A stretch of DNA of 7,223 nt from Chloroflexota bacterium (GTDB taxonomy: Bacteria > Chloroflexota > Dormibacteria > Dormibacterales > Dormibacteraceae): positions 1 through 7,223 of the forward strand of contig VBKD01000036.1 of assembly GCA_005888075.1 (NCBI GenBank). Direction: 5' to 3'. Each line of letters begins with the position of its first letter. Positions within the stretch are counted from its first letter, which is position 1. Made by a program: the position numbers and the translations under genes. The notes under the pieces were generated by a model. That model was not told where the DNA came from, ran no database searches, and worked only from the letters and a program-made list of their open reading frames with translations. Positions 1-5,701 of the stretch are shown here, one piece after another.

Positions 1-450
1 TGGGATGTCGCGGTCAGCGCCGATGAGAATCGAGATCTCGGTTGCGAAGCGGCGCGTCATGTGCTCCAGCTCGTTGAGTGAAAGCTGTTTTGGATTGACG
101 ATGATGCCGCCCTTGGCGCCGCCGAACGGGATGTTGACGACAGCGCATTTCCAGGTCATCCACATGGCGAGCGCCTTGACCTCATTCAACGAGACATCCG
201 GGTGATAGCGGATGCCGCCCTTCGCGGGACCCCGGTTGATGTTGTGCTGCACCCGGTAGCCGGTGAAGTTCCGCAGGTGACCGCTGTCCATCCTCACGGG
301 GAAGTGGCAGGTGAACTCGCGCTGGACCTCACGGAGCACCTCGCGGAGCCACGGCTCGAGCTTGATGATCTCGGCCGCCTCGTCGAACTGCGCCTGGGCG
401 GTGCGCCACTCGTCAGCCTCGACGACAGGTCTGAGTTCAGTCGCGCTCAC
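1..450 (-). CDS. gdhA: Glutamate dehydrogenase (Glu/Leu/Phe/Val family), N-terminal part, cut by left edge
   Basis: Cytoplasmic enzyme of nitrogen metabolism: reversible NAD(P)-dependent oxidative deamination of glutamate to 2-oxoglutarate and ammonia. Only the first 150 residues are present, most of the substrate-binding domain; the nucleotide-binding domain lies beyond base 1. Residues 107-120 (IPFGGAKGGIIVNP) match the family active-site signature, with catalytic Lys113. Lys77 in GPAKGGIRYHP and Lys101 in MTWKCAV match the other two substrate-site lysines, and Asp148 in GADRDIP matches the catalytic aspartate. The GTG start at 450-448 is the only in-frame start before an upstream stop at 489-487. 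It overlaps the stop of the preceding ThDP gene as GTGA, which suggests translational coupling; no Shine-Dalgarno sequence is visible. Leucine or phenylalanine dehydrogenases share this fold, but the motif spacing and N-terminus favour glutamate. NAD or NADP preference cannot be judged. Confidence 0.93.
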   Translation of the reverse strand, partial: MSATELRPVVEADEWRTAQAQFDEAAEIIKLEPWLREVLREVQREFTCHFPVRMDSGHLRNFTGYRVQHNINRGPAKGGIRYHPDVSLNEVKALAMWMTWKCAVVNIPFGGAKGGIIVNPKQLSLNELEHMTRRFATEISILIGADRDIP

Positions 451-2072
451 AGCAGCACAGATGATCGTGGATATTCCACCGCGGGATCACACATTACGTT
501 CACGCAGGCCGGCAATCCCGATTTGAAGGCCCGCTCCAGGGCGGGGCGGATCTCGTCAGGCCGCTCGACGAGCTCGCCGTGGCCGCCCAGCGCCTGGACC
601 AGCTTGTCGTAGCGAGTCGCGTGCCCCAGGTCGGTGGCGATGCTGACGCCGAGCATGGTCTCCATGGGGTGCTTCTCGAGACCCCAGATCCCGTTGTTCC
701 CGACCACGCAAACGACCGGGATTTGATGCCGGACCAGGGTGTCGAACTCCATGGCGCCGAAGCCGAATGCGCCGTCACCCGAGAGCAGGATCACCTGGCG
801 GTCCGGATGGGCGAGCTTGGCCGCCATGGCGTAGCCGGGTCCAGAGCCCAGGCAGCCAAACGGTCCGGGATCGAGCCACAGGCCAGGCTGGCGGCGCTCG
901 ATGAGCCGGCCGGCGAATGAAACGAAATCCCCGCCGTCGCCGACAAGGATCGCGTCGGGGTCGCTGAAGCGATCCACCTCGGCGACGAGGCGGGCAGGAT
1001 GGATCGGGCTCGTGTCGGTTTCCGCCATCGCCTGGTCCCGGCGGCGTCCGGCGGCCTCGGCATCGCGGAGCTTTTCCAGCCACGCCGAGCGCTGCGGTAC
1101 GTCGCTGACCGCGGCACCGAGCGCGGCGAGCGCCGCTTTCAGGTCGCCGTAGACAGCGGCCTCGGCGGGCCTGTGCTTGCGGTGCTCGTCGACATCGATG
1201 TAGACCAGCCGGGCACCGTCCGCGAACACGGGTGACTGGCCGAAGTTCAGGCGGAAATCGAGTGGAGCGCCTACGACGAGGACCAGGTCCGCCTCGCCAA
1301 GCGCGGCGGCCCGGGCGCGCGCGAAGAAGAGCGGATGCCCCGGAGGCAGCGTCCCCCGCGCCATGCCGTTCAACGTGAGGGGCAGCTGCGCGCGTTCTAC
1401 TAGCTCTCGCATCTCGCCCTCGGCGTGCGACCACCACACGCTGCCGCCCGCGACCACGGCCGGACGCTCAGCCTCGCGAATCAACGTCGCGACGCGCTGG
1501 ACAATTTCAGGGTCGGGCGGCGGGCCGGGATCGGCGGTCAGGTGCTCGGTCGCCTCGGGGAGGTCGGCCGCACCGAAGAAGACATCGAGCGGGATGTCCA
1601 TGAAGACCGGACCGGTCCGGCGGCTGAGCGCGGTCCGGATCGACTCGGCCGTGGTTCGGTACGCATCCTCGGCCGACGAGAGCGTGAGCGCTTGCTTGGT
1701 CACGCTTTGCACGATCGCGAGGTGGTCCATCTCCTGCAGCGAACCCATGCCCCATCGCGCGGCCGGCGCGCGGCCCGCGATGACAAACACCGGCGTGTCG
1801 TTGGCTTGCGCCTGAGCGATTGCCGACATCGCGTTGGTGACGCCCGGGCCCGCGGTCACCGCGGCGACGCCGCACTGGCGCGTCACCTTGGCCCAGCCCT
1901 CCGCGGCGAATGCCGCCGACTGCTCGTGGCGTACGTCGATGACTCGGATACCGTGCTCGGCCGCGCCGGTGAGCACTGGCCAGATGTGGGCCCCGTTCAA
2001 GGTGAAGAGGTGGCTGACCCCGGCTCGTTTCATGGCGCGGGCGACCAGCTCGCCGGCGTTGGCCGAATCCAT
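447..2072 (-). CDS. ThDP-dependent acetolactate synthase-like / 2-hydroxyacyl-CoA lyase-like enzyme
   Basis: A complete 541-residue enzyme of the thiamine-diphosphate family that includes acetolactate synthase (ALS), oxalyl-CoA decarboxylase and 2-hydroxyacyl-CoA lyase. The usual three domains are seen: pyrimidine-binding (about 1-165), central (about 188-325) and pyrophosphate-binding (about 355-530). Glu50 in VRHEQSAAF is the conserved glutamate that activates the cofactor. GDG at 432-434, followed after 24 residues by NN at 459-460, is the metal/diphosphate motif. The segment GSLQEMDH (110-117) keeps Gln113 as in acetolactate synthases, whereas GDGAFGFGAMEFDTL looks more like the lyase group, so the substrate is open. 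Such genes are often labelled ilvB, but no regulatory-subunit gene (ilvN/ilvH) is adjacent and the neighbours are catabolic. The ATG start (2072) is preceded by GTG at 2075 as an alternative. It lies 6 bases after the asparaginase stop, and its own stop overlaps the glutamate dehydrogenase start. Confidence 0.9.
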   Translation of the reverse strand: MDSANAGELVARAMKRAGVSHLFTLNGAHIWPVLTGAAEHGIRVIDVRHEQSAAFAAEGWAKVTRQCGVAAVTAGPGVTNAMSAIAQAQANDTPVFVIAGRAPAARWGMGSLQEMDHLAIVQSVTKQALTLSSAEDAYRTTAESIRTALSRRTGPVFMDIPLDVFFGAADLPEATEHLTADPGPPPDPEIVQRVATLIREAERPAVVAGGSVWWSHAEGEMRELVERAQLPLTLNGMARGTLPPGHPLFFARARAAALGEADLVLVVGAPLDFRLNFGQSPVFADGARLVYIDVDEHRKHRPAEAAVYGDLKAALAALGAAVSDVPQRSAWLEKLRDAEAAGRRRDQAMAETDTSPIHPARLVAEVDRFSDPDAILVGDGGDFVSFAGRLIERRQPGLWLDPGPFGCLGSGPGYAMAAKLAHPDRQVILLSGDGAFGFGAMEFDTLVRHQIPVVCVVGNNGIWGLEKHPMETMLGVSIATDLGHATRYDKLVQALGGHGELVERPDEIRPALERAFKSGLPACVNVMCDPAVEYPRSSVLL

Positions 2073-2078
2073 CACTGG

Positions 2079-2900
2079 CTATTCACGCACTGCGAACGGC
2101 ATCGCCGCGGTGTTGAAGGCCGCCGCGGGCGAACCCTCGCGGCCGAGCACGATGACCCCGCCCGAGGCCCGCATGGCGCGGTCGAGGTACGCGACGGCGC
2201 CGTCCGCCACCGCGCGCGCATCCATCCCGTGCTCCATCTCGACCACCATCACCCTGGCCAGGCCCAGCCGGATGAAGGCCTCGCCAAGGCCGGTGCCGCA
2301 CACCGCGCCGTGCCGGTCGTCAGCGTAAAAGCCCGCCCCCGGAATGGGAGAATCGCCGATGCGGCCTGGCAGCTTGCCGTTGATGCCGCCGGTGGAGACC
2401 GCGACCGCCAGCCGCCCGTCTGCGTCTCTCGCCACCGCGCCGACTGTGTCCGCGCCGCGCATCAGCTCCTGGCGCTTGCGGTCGGTGATGAAGATCGCCG
2501 GGTCGCACATCTCGACCCCATGTTCGCGGGCAAAGCGTGATGCCCCGTCCGCGGCGAGGAGGACATGACGCCCGTCCCGCATGATCGCCACCGCGAGGTC
2601 GATCGGATGGCGCACGTCCCGCAGGCACGCCGCGCCGCCCGCCCGCCGTTCGGCACCGAGCATCACCCCGGCGTCGAGCTCCACCACCCCATCGCCGTTG
2701 AGGCAGGCGCCTATGCCTGCGTTGAGCAGAGGCTCGTCCTCCATGTGGCGCACGGCGGCGACAGCCGCGGCCAGGGCACCGTCGGCGATGTTCGTCCATC
2801 CGATGTCGATGGCCCGCTCGACCGCCGCCTGGCGCTCCGCACGCTCGGTTTCGGGAACCGGACCCGCGCCGCCATGGACGATGAGGGCCGGACGAGCCAC
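2079..2900 (-). CDS. Plant-type L-asparaginase / isoaspartyl peptidase (Ntn hydrolase)
   Basis: A 273-residue precursor of an N-terminal-nucleophile hydrolase that cleaves L-asparagine or beta-aspartyl (isoaspartyl) dipeptides, releasing aspartate plus ammonia or an amino acid. The family self-cleaves into alpha and beta chains. Here the cut would fall between Asp151 and Thr152 in GADTVGAV, leaving Thr152 as nucleophile. Thr170 (STGG), Arg180 and Asp183 (PGRIGDSP), Thr203 and Gly204 (CGTG) all sit at a constant offset of 27 from the Escherichia coli EcAIII residues as I recall them, so the active site looks intact. VHGGAG at the N-terminus and LLNAGIGA (58-65) are family landmarks. The protein is shorter than the usual 300-320 residues: about 20 residues are missing from the linker before Thr152, and the C-terminal tail is trimmed. 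The start is GTG without a clear ribosome site, 26 bases after the repeat-protein stop. The aspartylglucosaminidase branch is a less likely alternative. Confidence 0.93.
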   Translation of the reverse strand: MARPALIVHGGAGPVPETERAERQAAVERAIDIGWTNIADGALAAAVAAVRHMEDEPLLNAGIGACLNGDGVVELDAGVMLGAERRAGGAACLRDVRHPIDLAVAIMRDGRHVLLAADGASRFAREHGVEMCDPAIFITDRKRQELMRGADTVGAVARDADGRLAVAVSTGGINGKLPGRIGDSPIPGAGFYADDRHGAVCGTGLGEAFIRLGLARVMVVEMEHGMDARAVADGAVAYLDRAMRASGGVIVLGREGSPAAAFNTAAMPFAVRE

Positions 2901-2926
2901 CGCGCGCTAACCGGCCGTACGGTGAG

Positions 2927-3127
2927 CTAGGAAGCTTGGGCCTGGGGCCAGTCGGACCGGCGCTCGATGAAGCGGCGCTCGGCGACGCGCCTGTCAAAGG
3001 GAGAGACGACACGCCGTCCTGCCTCGCCGCGCTCCGGGTCCCGGCGCTCGGCGTATCGCCTTTCGTCGCCTGAGCGTCTTTCGACGCCAGTGCGACGCTC
3101 GGGTCCACGCGGCATTCTGTCGGCCAC
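2927..3127 (-). CDS. Small Arg/Glu repeat protein (E/D-R-R units), function unknown
   Basis: A 66-residue, strongly basic, highly charged protein that I do not recognise. It contains seven E/D-R-R units (first residues 10, 16, 22, 27, 45, 50, 55), a degenerate ERG at 32 and GRR at 37-39. Spacing is 6, 6, 5, 5, a gap, then 5, 5. The units use different codons (GAG CGT CGC, GAA AGA CGC, GAA AGG CGA, GAG CGC CGG), which suggests the repeat is kept at protein level rather than being a recent DNA duplication. The C-terminus SDWPQAQAS is not repetitive. No signal peptide or membrane segment is seen. It fits a same-strand run, 17 bases after the ThyX-like stop and 26 before the asparaginase start. 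A GAAGAGG ribosome-site-like sequence overlaps the GTG start, so ATG at 3115-3113 may be the true start. Nucleic-acid or polyanion binding is possible from composition alone. The main doubt is that Arg-rich open frames arise by chance in GC-rich DNA. Confidence 0.5.
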   Translation of the reverse strand: MADRMPRGPERRTGVERRSGDERRYAERRDPERGEAGRRVVSPFDRRVAERRFIERRSDWPQAQAS

Positions 3128-3144
3128 CTCTTCGGGGCCTGATG

Positions 3145-4752
3145 CTATCTCAAGCGACGATCGATCGCGCTGAGTTTCTCGTCCAATTTGCGCTCCGCCC
3201 GCCTGCGCTCCAGCTCATCGCCCGGACCGAGGTCGACAAAACGCGCGTAGCTTGCCAGCCTGGGATGGACTTCGCTCACGCGGCGGAACATCTCCTGGGC
3301 AACCCATCGGTAGTCCGGATGCCCTTGCGGCGTCGTCCTCAGCTCGCACAGGTGGTAGATCTCACGGAGGTTCGCGCGGAAGTACCAGCGGACGCCAAAC
3401 GCCATCGGGACCGCGTACTGCGCCAGCGCCGCCCCCAGGTCTCGCTCGAGCTTTTGGTGCGCGCCTGCTGCCTCCTCGACGGCGCGGCGGAAGTCGTCGT
3501 GCATTCCGAGCTCCATCAAACCCTGCGGCAGCTGGAAACCCAGGTCGGTGCCGAGGAGCTGGCGGTCCTGGGTGAGCATTCGATGGCGGTGCAGGTCGCG
3601 ATAGGCAGCGAAGTTGGCTGTGATCTCGAAGGTGTACTCGGCATGTTCCAGCGCCCGCGGCACTCGCTGGCGCCGGTTGGTCCGGTCCGTGAGCAACGCG
3701 TCCAGGACGGCTTGAGGGTCGGCGGCCTGCTGGTCGAGCGGCCGCTTGGAATGCGGAAATAGCGCGGCCGCCGCCACCTTTTGCTCCGCGTCCGGGTCGT
3801 GCTCTATCAGGCGCACGCTGGGTTCCAGCTCCTCACCGCGGGCCTTCCCGGCCGGCGGGGAGGGTGATTGATCGGCCGTGAGCTCCAGCCTTTGACGGAT
3901 TTTTGCCATCCGCTCCGAGGCCGGGCGGCCATATTTTTCGTCCAGAGCGCGCCGCACGAAAGAAGGAATGACCAGAGACAGCTCCTGGTGCAGGTCGTTG
4001 GCCAGGCGCCGGCATTCAGCAAGCTCGTGCGCCGACAGCTTGGTGATGAGGTACTCGAAAGCGCGGCCGTTGCCGTAAACGCCGAGGTTGGTCAGCGCGC
4101 CGGCCGGCAGGAGCCCGCGAAGAAGATCAAGCGCCTTCGCTCGCGTGGCCGACTTCCAGGCCCTGTCGGACTCCACCGGCTCCTGGGGATACCGCTCGCG
4201 GATCGCAAGCGTCGCCGGCTCGATGAGGCGGCCATACGTCTCATACAGCGAATCCATGGACCGTTCGTAGAGCGGCTCCGCCAGCTCTTCACCTCGGTAG
4301 TAGAGGTAGCGCCCGTCCGGCCCAGGCCTGTCGAAGCGGACGTATCGTGTCGACTTTTCCAGCGGCGAGATGCCGATGCGGCTGTCCTCCAGCGCTTTGG
4401 CCGCAAGCATCGAGACCTGCTCGACGGCGACGTGAGCGCCGGCCAGCTCCGCGACGGAATCGTCACCGTAGCCGACGAGGACGCGCTCGTAGAACTCCTC
4501 GGCACGCCGCACCGCCACCATGTCGTCCTCCGACGCACCGCCCGCGAGGTGCTCGAACCCCGAATCCGGCTCGTTGATGAACTCGTCGAGCAGCACGCGC
4601 CGCAGGCTCTTCTCCGTGCGCGAGTAGCGGGAGAACAGGGCCCCTTTGACCACCTCGGGCAGGTTGCGAAGGGCGAAGACGGGCCTGTCCAGGTTGGTGA
4701 AGTAGCGCGCCAGGACGGCTGATTCGGCGGCGTTGAACTCTGGCCCAGCCAC
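3145..4752 (-). CDS. Tandem ThyX-like flavin-dependent thymidylate synthase homologue with split active-site motif
   Basis: A 535-residue protein made of two ThyX-type halves; classical ThyX is about 220-270 residues and forms FAD-binding homotetramers that methylate dUMP using methylenetetrahydrofolate and NADPH. The classical signature is RHRxxSxxExSxRY. The first half (about 10-290) has this segment at 124-137 without RHR, but keeps Ser129, Glu132, Ser134, Arg136 and Tyr137. The second half (about 345-510) has Arg389-His390-Arg391 but replaces the later Ser, Glu, Ser and Arg with Thr, Arg, Leu and Gly. It also keeps Glu369-His370 upstream and the dUMP-site-like pattern Asn461, Arg463, Arg472, Arg482. 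Long tandem homologues of this type exist and are annotated as alternative or FAD-dependent thymidylate synthases; their activity is not established as far as I know. The GTG start at 4752 was chosen because AGG lies 6 bases upstream and a TTGACA lies about 50 bases upstream; the frame stays open to GTG at 4809. The C-terminus is a charged helix. First gene of the minus train. Confidence 0.88.
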   Translation of the reverse strand: MAGPEFNAAESAVLARYFTNLDRPVFALRNLPEVVKGALFSRYSRTEKSLRRVLLDEFINEPDSGFEHLAGGASEDDMVAVRRAEEFYERVLVGYGDDSVAELAGAHVAVEQVSMLAAKALEDSRIGISPLEKSTRYVRFDRPGPDGRYLYYRGEELAEPLYERSMDSLYETYGRLIEPATLAIRERYPQEPVESDRAWKSATRAKALDLLRGLLPAGALTNLGVYGNGRAFEYLITKLSAHELAECRRLANDLHQELSLVIPSFVRRALDEKYGRPASERMAKIRQRLELTADQSPSPPAGKARGEELEPSVRLIEHDPDAEQKVAAAALFPHSKRPLDQQAADPQAVLDALLTDRTNRRQRVPRALEHAEYTFEITANFAAYRDLHRHRMLTQDRQLLGTDLGFQLPQGLMELGMHDDFRRAVEEAAGAHQKLERDLGAALAQYAVPMAFGVRWYFRANLREIYHLCELRTTPQGHPDYRWVAQEMFRRVSEVHPRLASYARFVDLGPGDELERRRAERKLDEKLSAIDRRLR

Positions 4753-4776
4753 GGTCTGCCTATCGTATCCGCGGCC

Positions 4777-4806
4777 ATATCTGGCGGCCTGGGCCTGGGT
4801 TGTCAA
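4777..4806 (-). promoter_or_regulatory. Possible promoter for the leftward gene train
   Basis: The minus strand carries a perfect -35 hexamer, TTGACA, at 4806-4801. The best-placed -10 candidate, AGATAT at 4782-4777 (18-base spacing), matches the sigma-70 consensus poorly. If used, transcription would begin near 4770 and leave a short leader before the GTG start at 4752. This fits the shorter start of the ThyX-like gene. The TTGACA may be fortuitous, because the longer reading frame also runs through it. Confidence 0.3.
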
Positions 4807-4823
4807 CACGATGGGGAGGCGCC

Positions 4824-4901
4824 ATGAGCCGGTTCTCCCAGGCTTGTCCCCAGGCTGTTAAAAAGCGCCGACGAAATGGCGATAACGGCGATGTCGCGTA
4901 G
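4824..4901 (+). CDS. Possible 25-residue leader peptide or small protein upstream of the methyltransferase
   Basis: A short frame that begins with ATG, encodes 25 residues (MSRFSQACPQAV followed by a KKRRR basic cluster and NGDNGDVA) and stops with TAG, 11 bases before the methyltransferase ATG. It is preceded by GGGGAGG at 4813-4819, the strongest Shine-Dalgarno-like sequence seen in the window, although the 4-base spacing to ATG is short. SQAC and PQAV come from a 12-base direct repeat. It could be a regulatory upstream frame, a real microprotein, or chance. It would not be transcribed if the promoter at 4858-4886 is the only one used. No function is proposed. Confidence 0.25.
   Translation: MSRFSQACPQAVKKRRRNGDNGDVA
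4837..4856 (+). repeat. Two direct copies of CCCAGGCT, 12-base period, in the divergent intergenic region
   Basis: CCCAGGCT occurs at 4837-4844 and again at 4849-4856. The inverse, GCCTGGG, occurs twice on the plus strand at 4787-4793 and 4793-4799, next to the TTGACA of the leftward train. The set therefore has approximate dyad symmetry around the space between the two gene trains. It could be an operator, or simply reflect coding and base composition: the right pair lies in the 25-residue frame and the left pair in the 5' extension of the ThyX-like frame. Confidence 0.3.
4858..4886 (+). promoter_or_regulatory. Possible promoter for the rightward gene train
   Basis: TTAAAA at 4858-4863 and GATAAC at 4881-4886 are separated by 17 bases, and each matches four of six sigma-70 consensus positions. 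This is the most AT-rich spot in a GC-rich neighbourhood. A start near 4893 would give a leader of about 20 bases to the methyltransferase ATG at 4913, which has no visible Shine-Dalgarno sequence. The organism's sigma-factor preferences are unknown. Confidence 0.3.
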
Positions 4902-4912
4902 CCTCAAGCCAG

Positions 4913-5701
4913 ATGAGCGACATCGATTGGGTGGAACGTTGGAAAAGCCTGGTTGAGAACCGCGCCGGCCTGGCCGGAGGGCACAGCAGGTCCGATTACT
5001 GGGACCAGAGGGCGAGGAGCTACGCACGCTCGACGCAGGTGCGCGCCGACGAGTTTCTCGCCGTTCTCGAACCGTACCTTGCTCCGTCCAAGACCTTGAT
5101 CGATGTCGGCGCGGGCACGGGCCGTCACGCCGCACCACTGGCGGCTCGCCTGGAATGGGTAACCGCGGTAGAGCCGTCGGACGGGATGCGGGCACACATC
5201 CCACCGCTCGAAAACATGACCGTCATCGCCAGCAATTGGGAGGACGCGGAGGTGGCGCCGGCGGACCTGGTCATCTGCGCACACGTGATGTACGGGGTCG
5301 CTGACCCGTTGCCATTCATCGCGAAGCTCAACCGCTCCGCGCTGGAACAGGTCTTCGTGATGTTGCGCGAGAGCGACATCCCGCATCCGGCCGCGCGGGT
5401 CCGGGCGAGGCTCATGGGCGATGACGCTCCGCGCCTGCCTCGTTTCAGCGATTTGTTCATGCTGCTGGTGCAGATGGGAATCACACCTGATGTGACATTC
5501 CTTCGCTACGCGGTCAAGACGCGGTACGCAGGCATGGATGAGGCGATCGCCGACAGCCGCGCCATGCTCGGTGAAGCCTGGGACGAGACAGCCGTGCGAT
5601 CGGTGTTGGAAGAGGTGCTCCGGCCCGACGGCGATGAGCTGGTGTTCGACGGCGGCGAGACGGTCTCGGGTGTAGCGCATTGGCAGCCACGGGAGAGCTG
5701 A
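4913..5701 (+). CDS. Class I SAM-dependent methyltransferase
   Basis: A 262-residue cytoplasmic protein with the Rossmann-type methyltransferase fold. Motif I is at 62-70 (LIDVGAGTG), where the glycine-rich loop holds S-adenosylmethionine. The acidic residue at the end of strand 2 is Glu87 in AVEPSDGM. An Asp in PADLVICAHVMYGV (116-129) corresponds to the motif IV region. No substrate signature is recognised: the C-terminal 100 residues, rich in Arg, Asp and Glu, are not typical of RNA, protein or quinone methylases I know, so a small-molecule acceptor is only a guess. ATG at 4913 is the first start after an in-frame stop at 4883-4885. No Shine-Dalgarno sequence is visible. First full-length gene of the plus train; its last 22 bases overlap the following acetyltransferase, which implies cotranscription. 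Confidence 0.9.
   Translation: MSDIDWVERWKSLVENRAGLAGGHSRSDYWDQRARSYARSTQVRADEFLAVLEPYLAPSKTLIDVGAGTGRHAAPLAARLEWVTAVEPSDGMRAHIPPLENMTVIASNWEDAEVAPADLVICAHVMYGVADPLPFIAKLNRSALEQVFVMLRESDIPHPAARVRARLMGDDAPRLPRFSDLFMLLVQMGITPDVTFLRYAVKTRYAGMDEAIADSRAMLGEAWDETAVRSVLEEVLRPDGDELVFDGGETVSGVAHWQPRES

Noticed and set aside
1425..2540. A long plus-strand frame (371 codons) opposite the ThDP and asparaginase genes
   Set aside because: It is antisense to two genes with intact catalytic motifs. Its product is Arg/His/Gly-rich with no recognisable domain, as expected of a shadow frame in GC-rich DNA.
2320..3108. Minus-strand frame of 262 codons spanning the repeat protein and asparaginase in another frame
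   Set aside because: The product is low-complexity Arg/Gly/Pro/Ser and would displace a well-supported asparaginase.
3868..4722. Plus-strand frame of 284 codons opposite the ThyX-like gene
   Set aside because: The opposite strand has clear ThyX homology through this region; this product shows no motif and is a shadow.
2937..4799. Identical TGGGCCTGGG at 2937-2946 and 4790-4799, roughly flanking the ThyX-like and repeat-protein genes
   Set aside because: Ten bases of GC-rich sequence are expected to recur by chance; there is no terminal inverted repeat, target duplication or transposase to suggest a mobile element.
4753..4809. N-terminal extension of the ThyX-like protein to GTG at 4809
   Set aside because: The frame is open, but it lacks a ribosome site and contains the likely TTGACA promoter hexamer, and the ThyX-like domain begins only after GTG 4752. 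It cannot be excluded from sequence alone.
4811..4861. A 16-codon plus frame starting ATG at 4811
   Set aside because: It has no ribosome site, and its start overlaps the Shine-Dalgarno-like sequence of the 25-codon frame.
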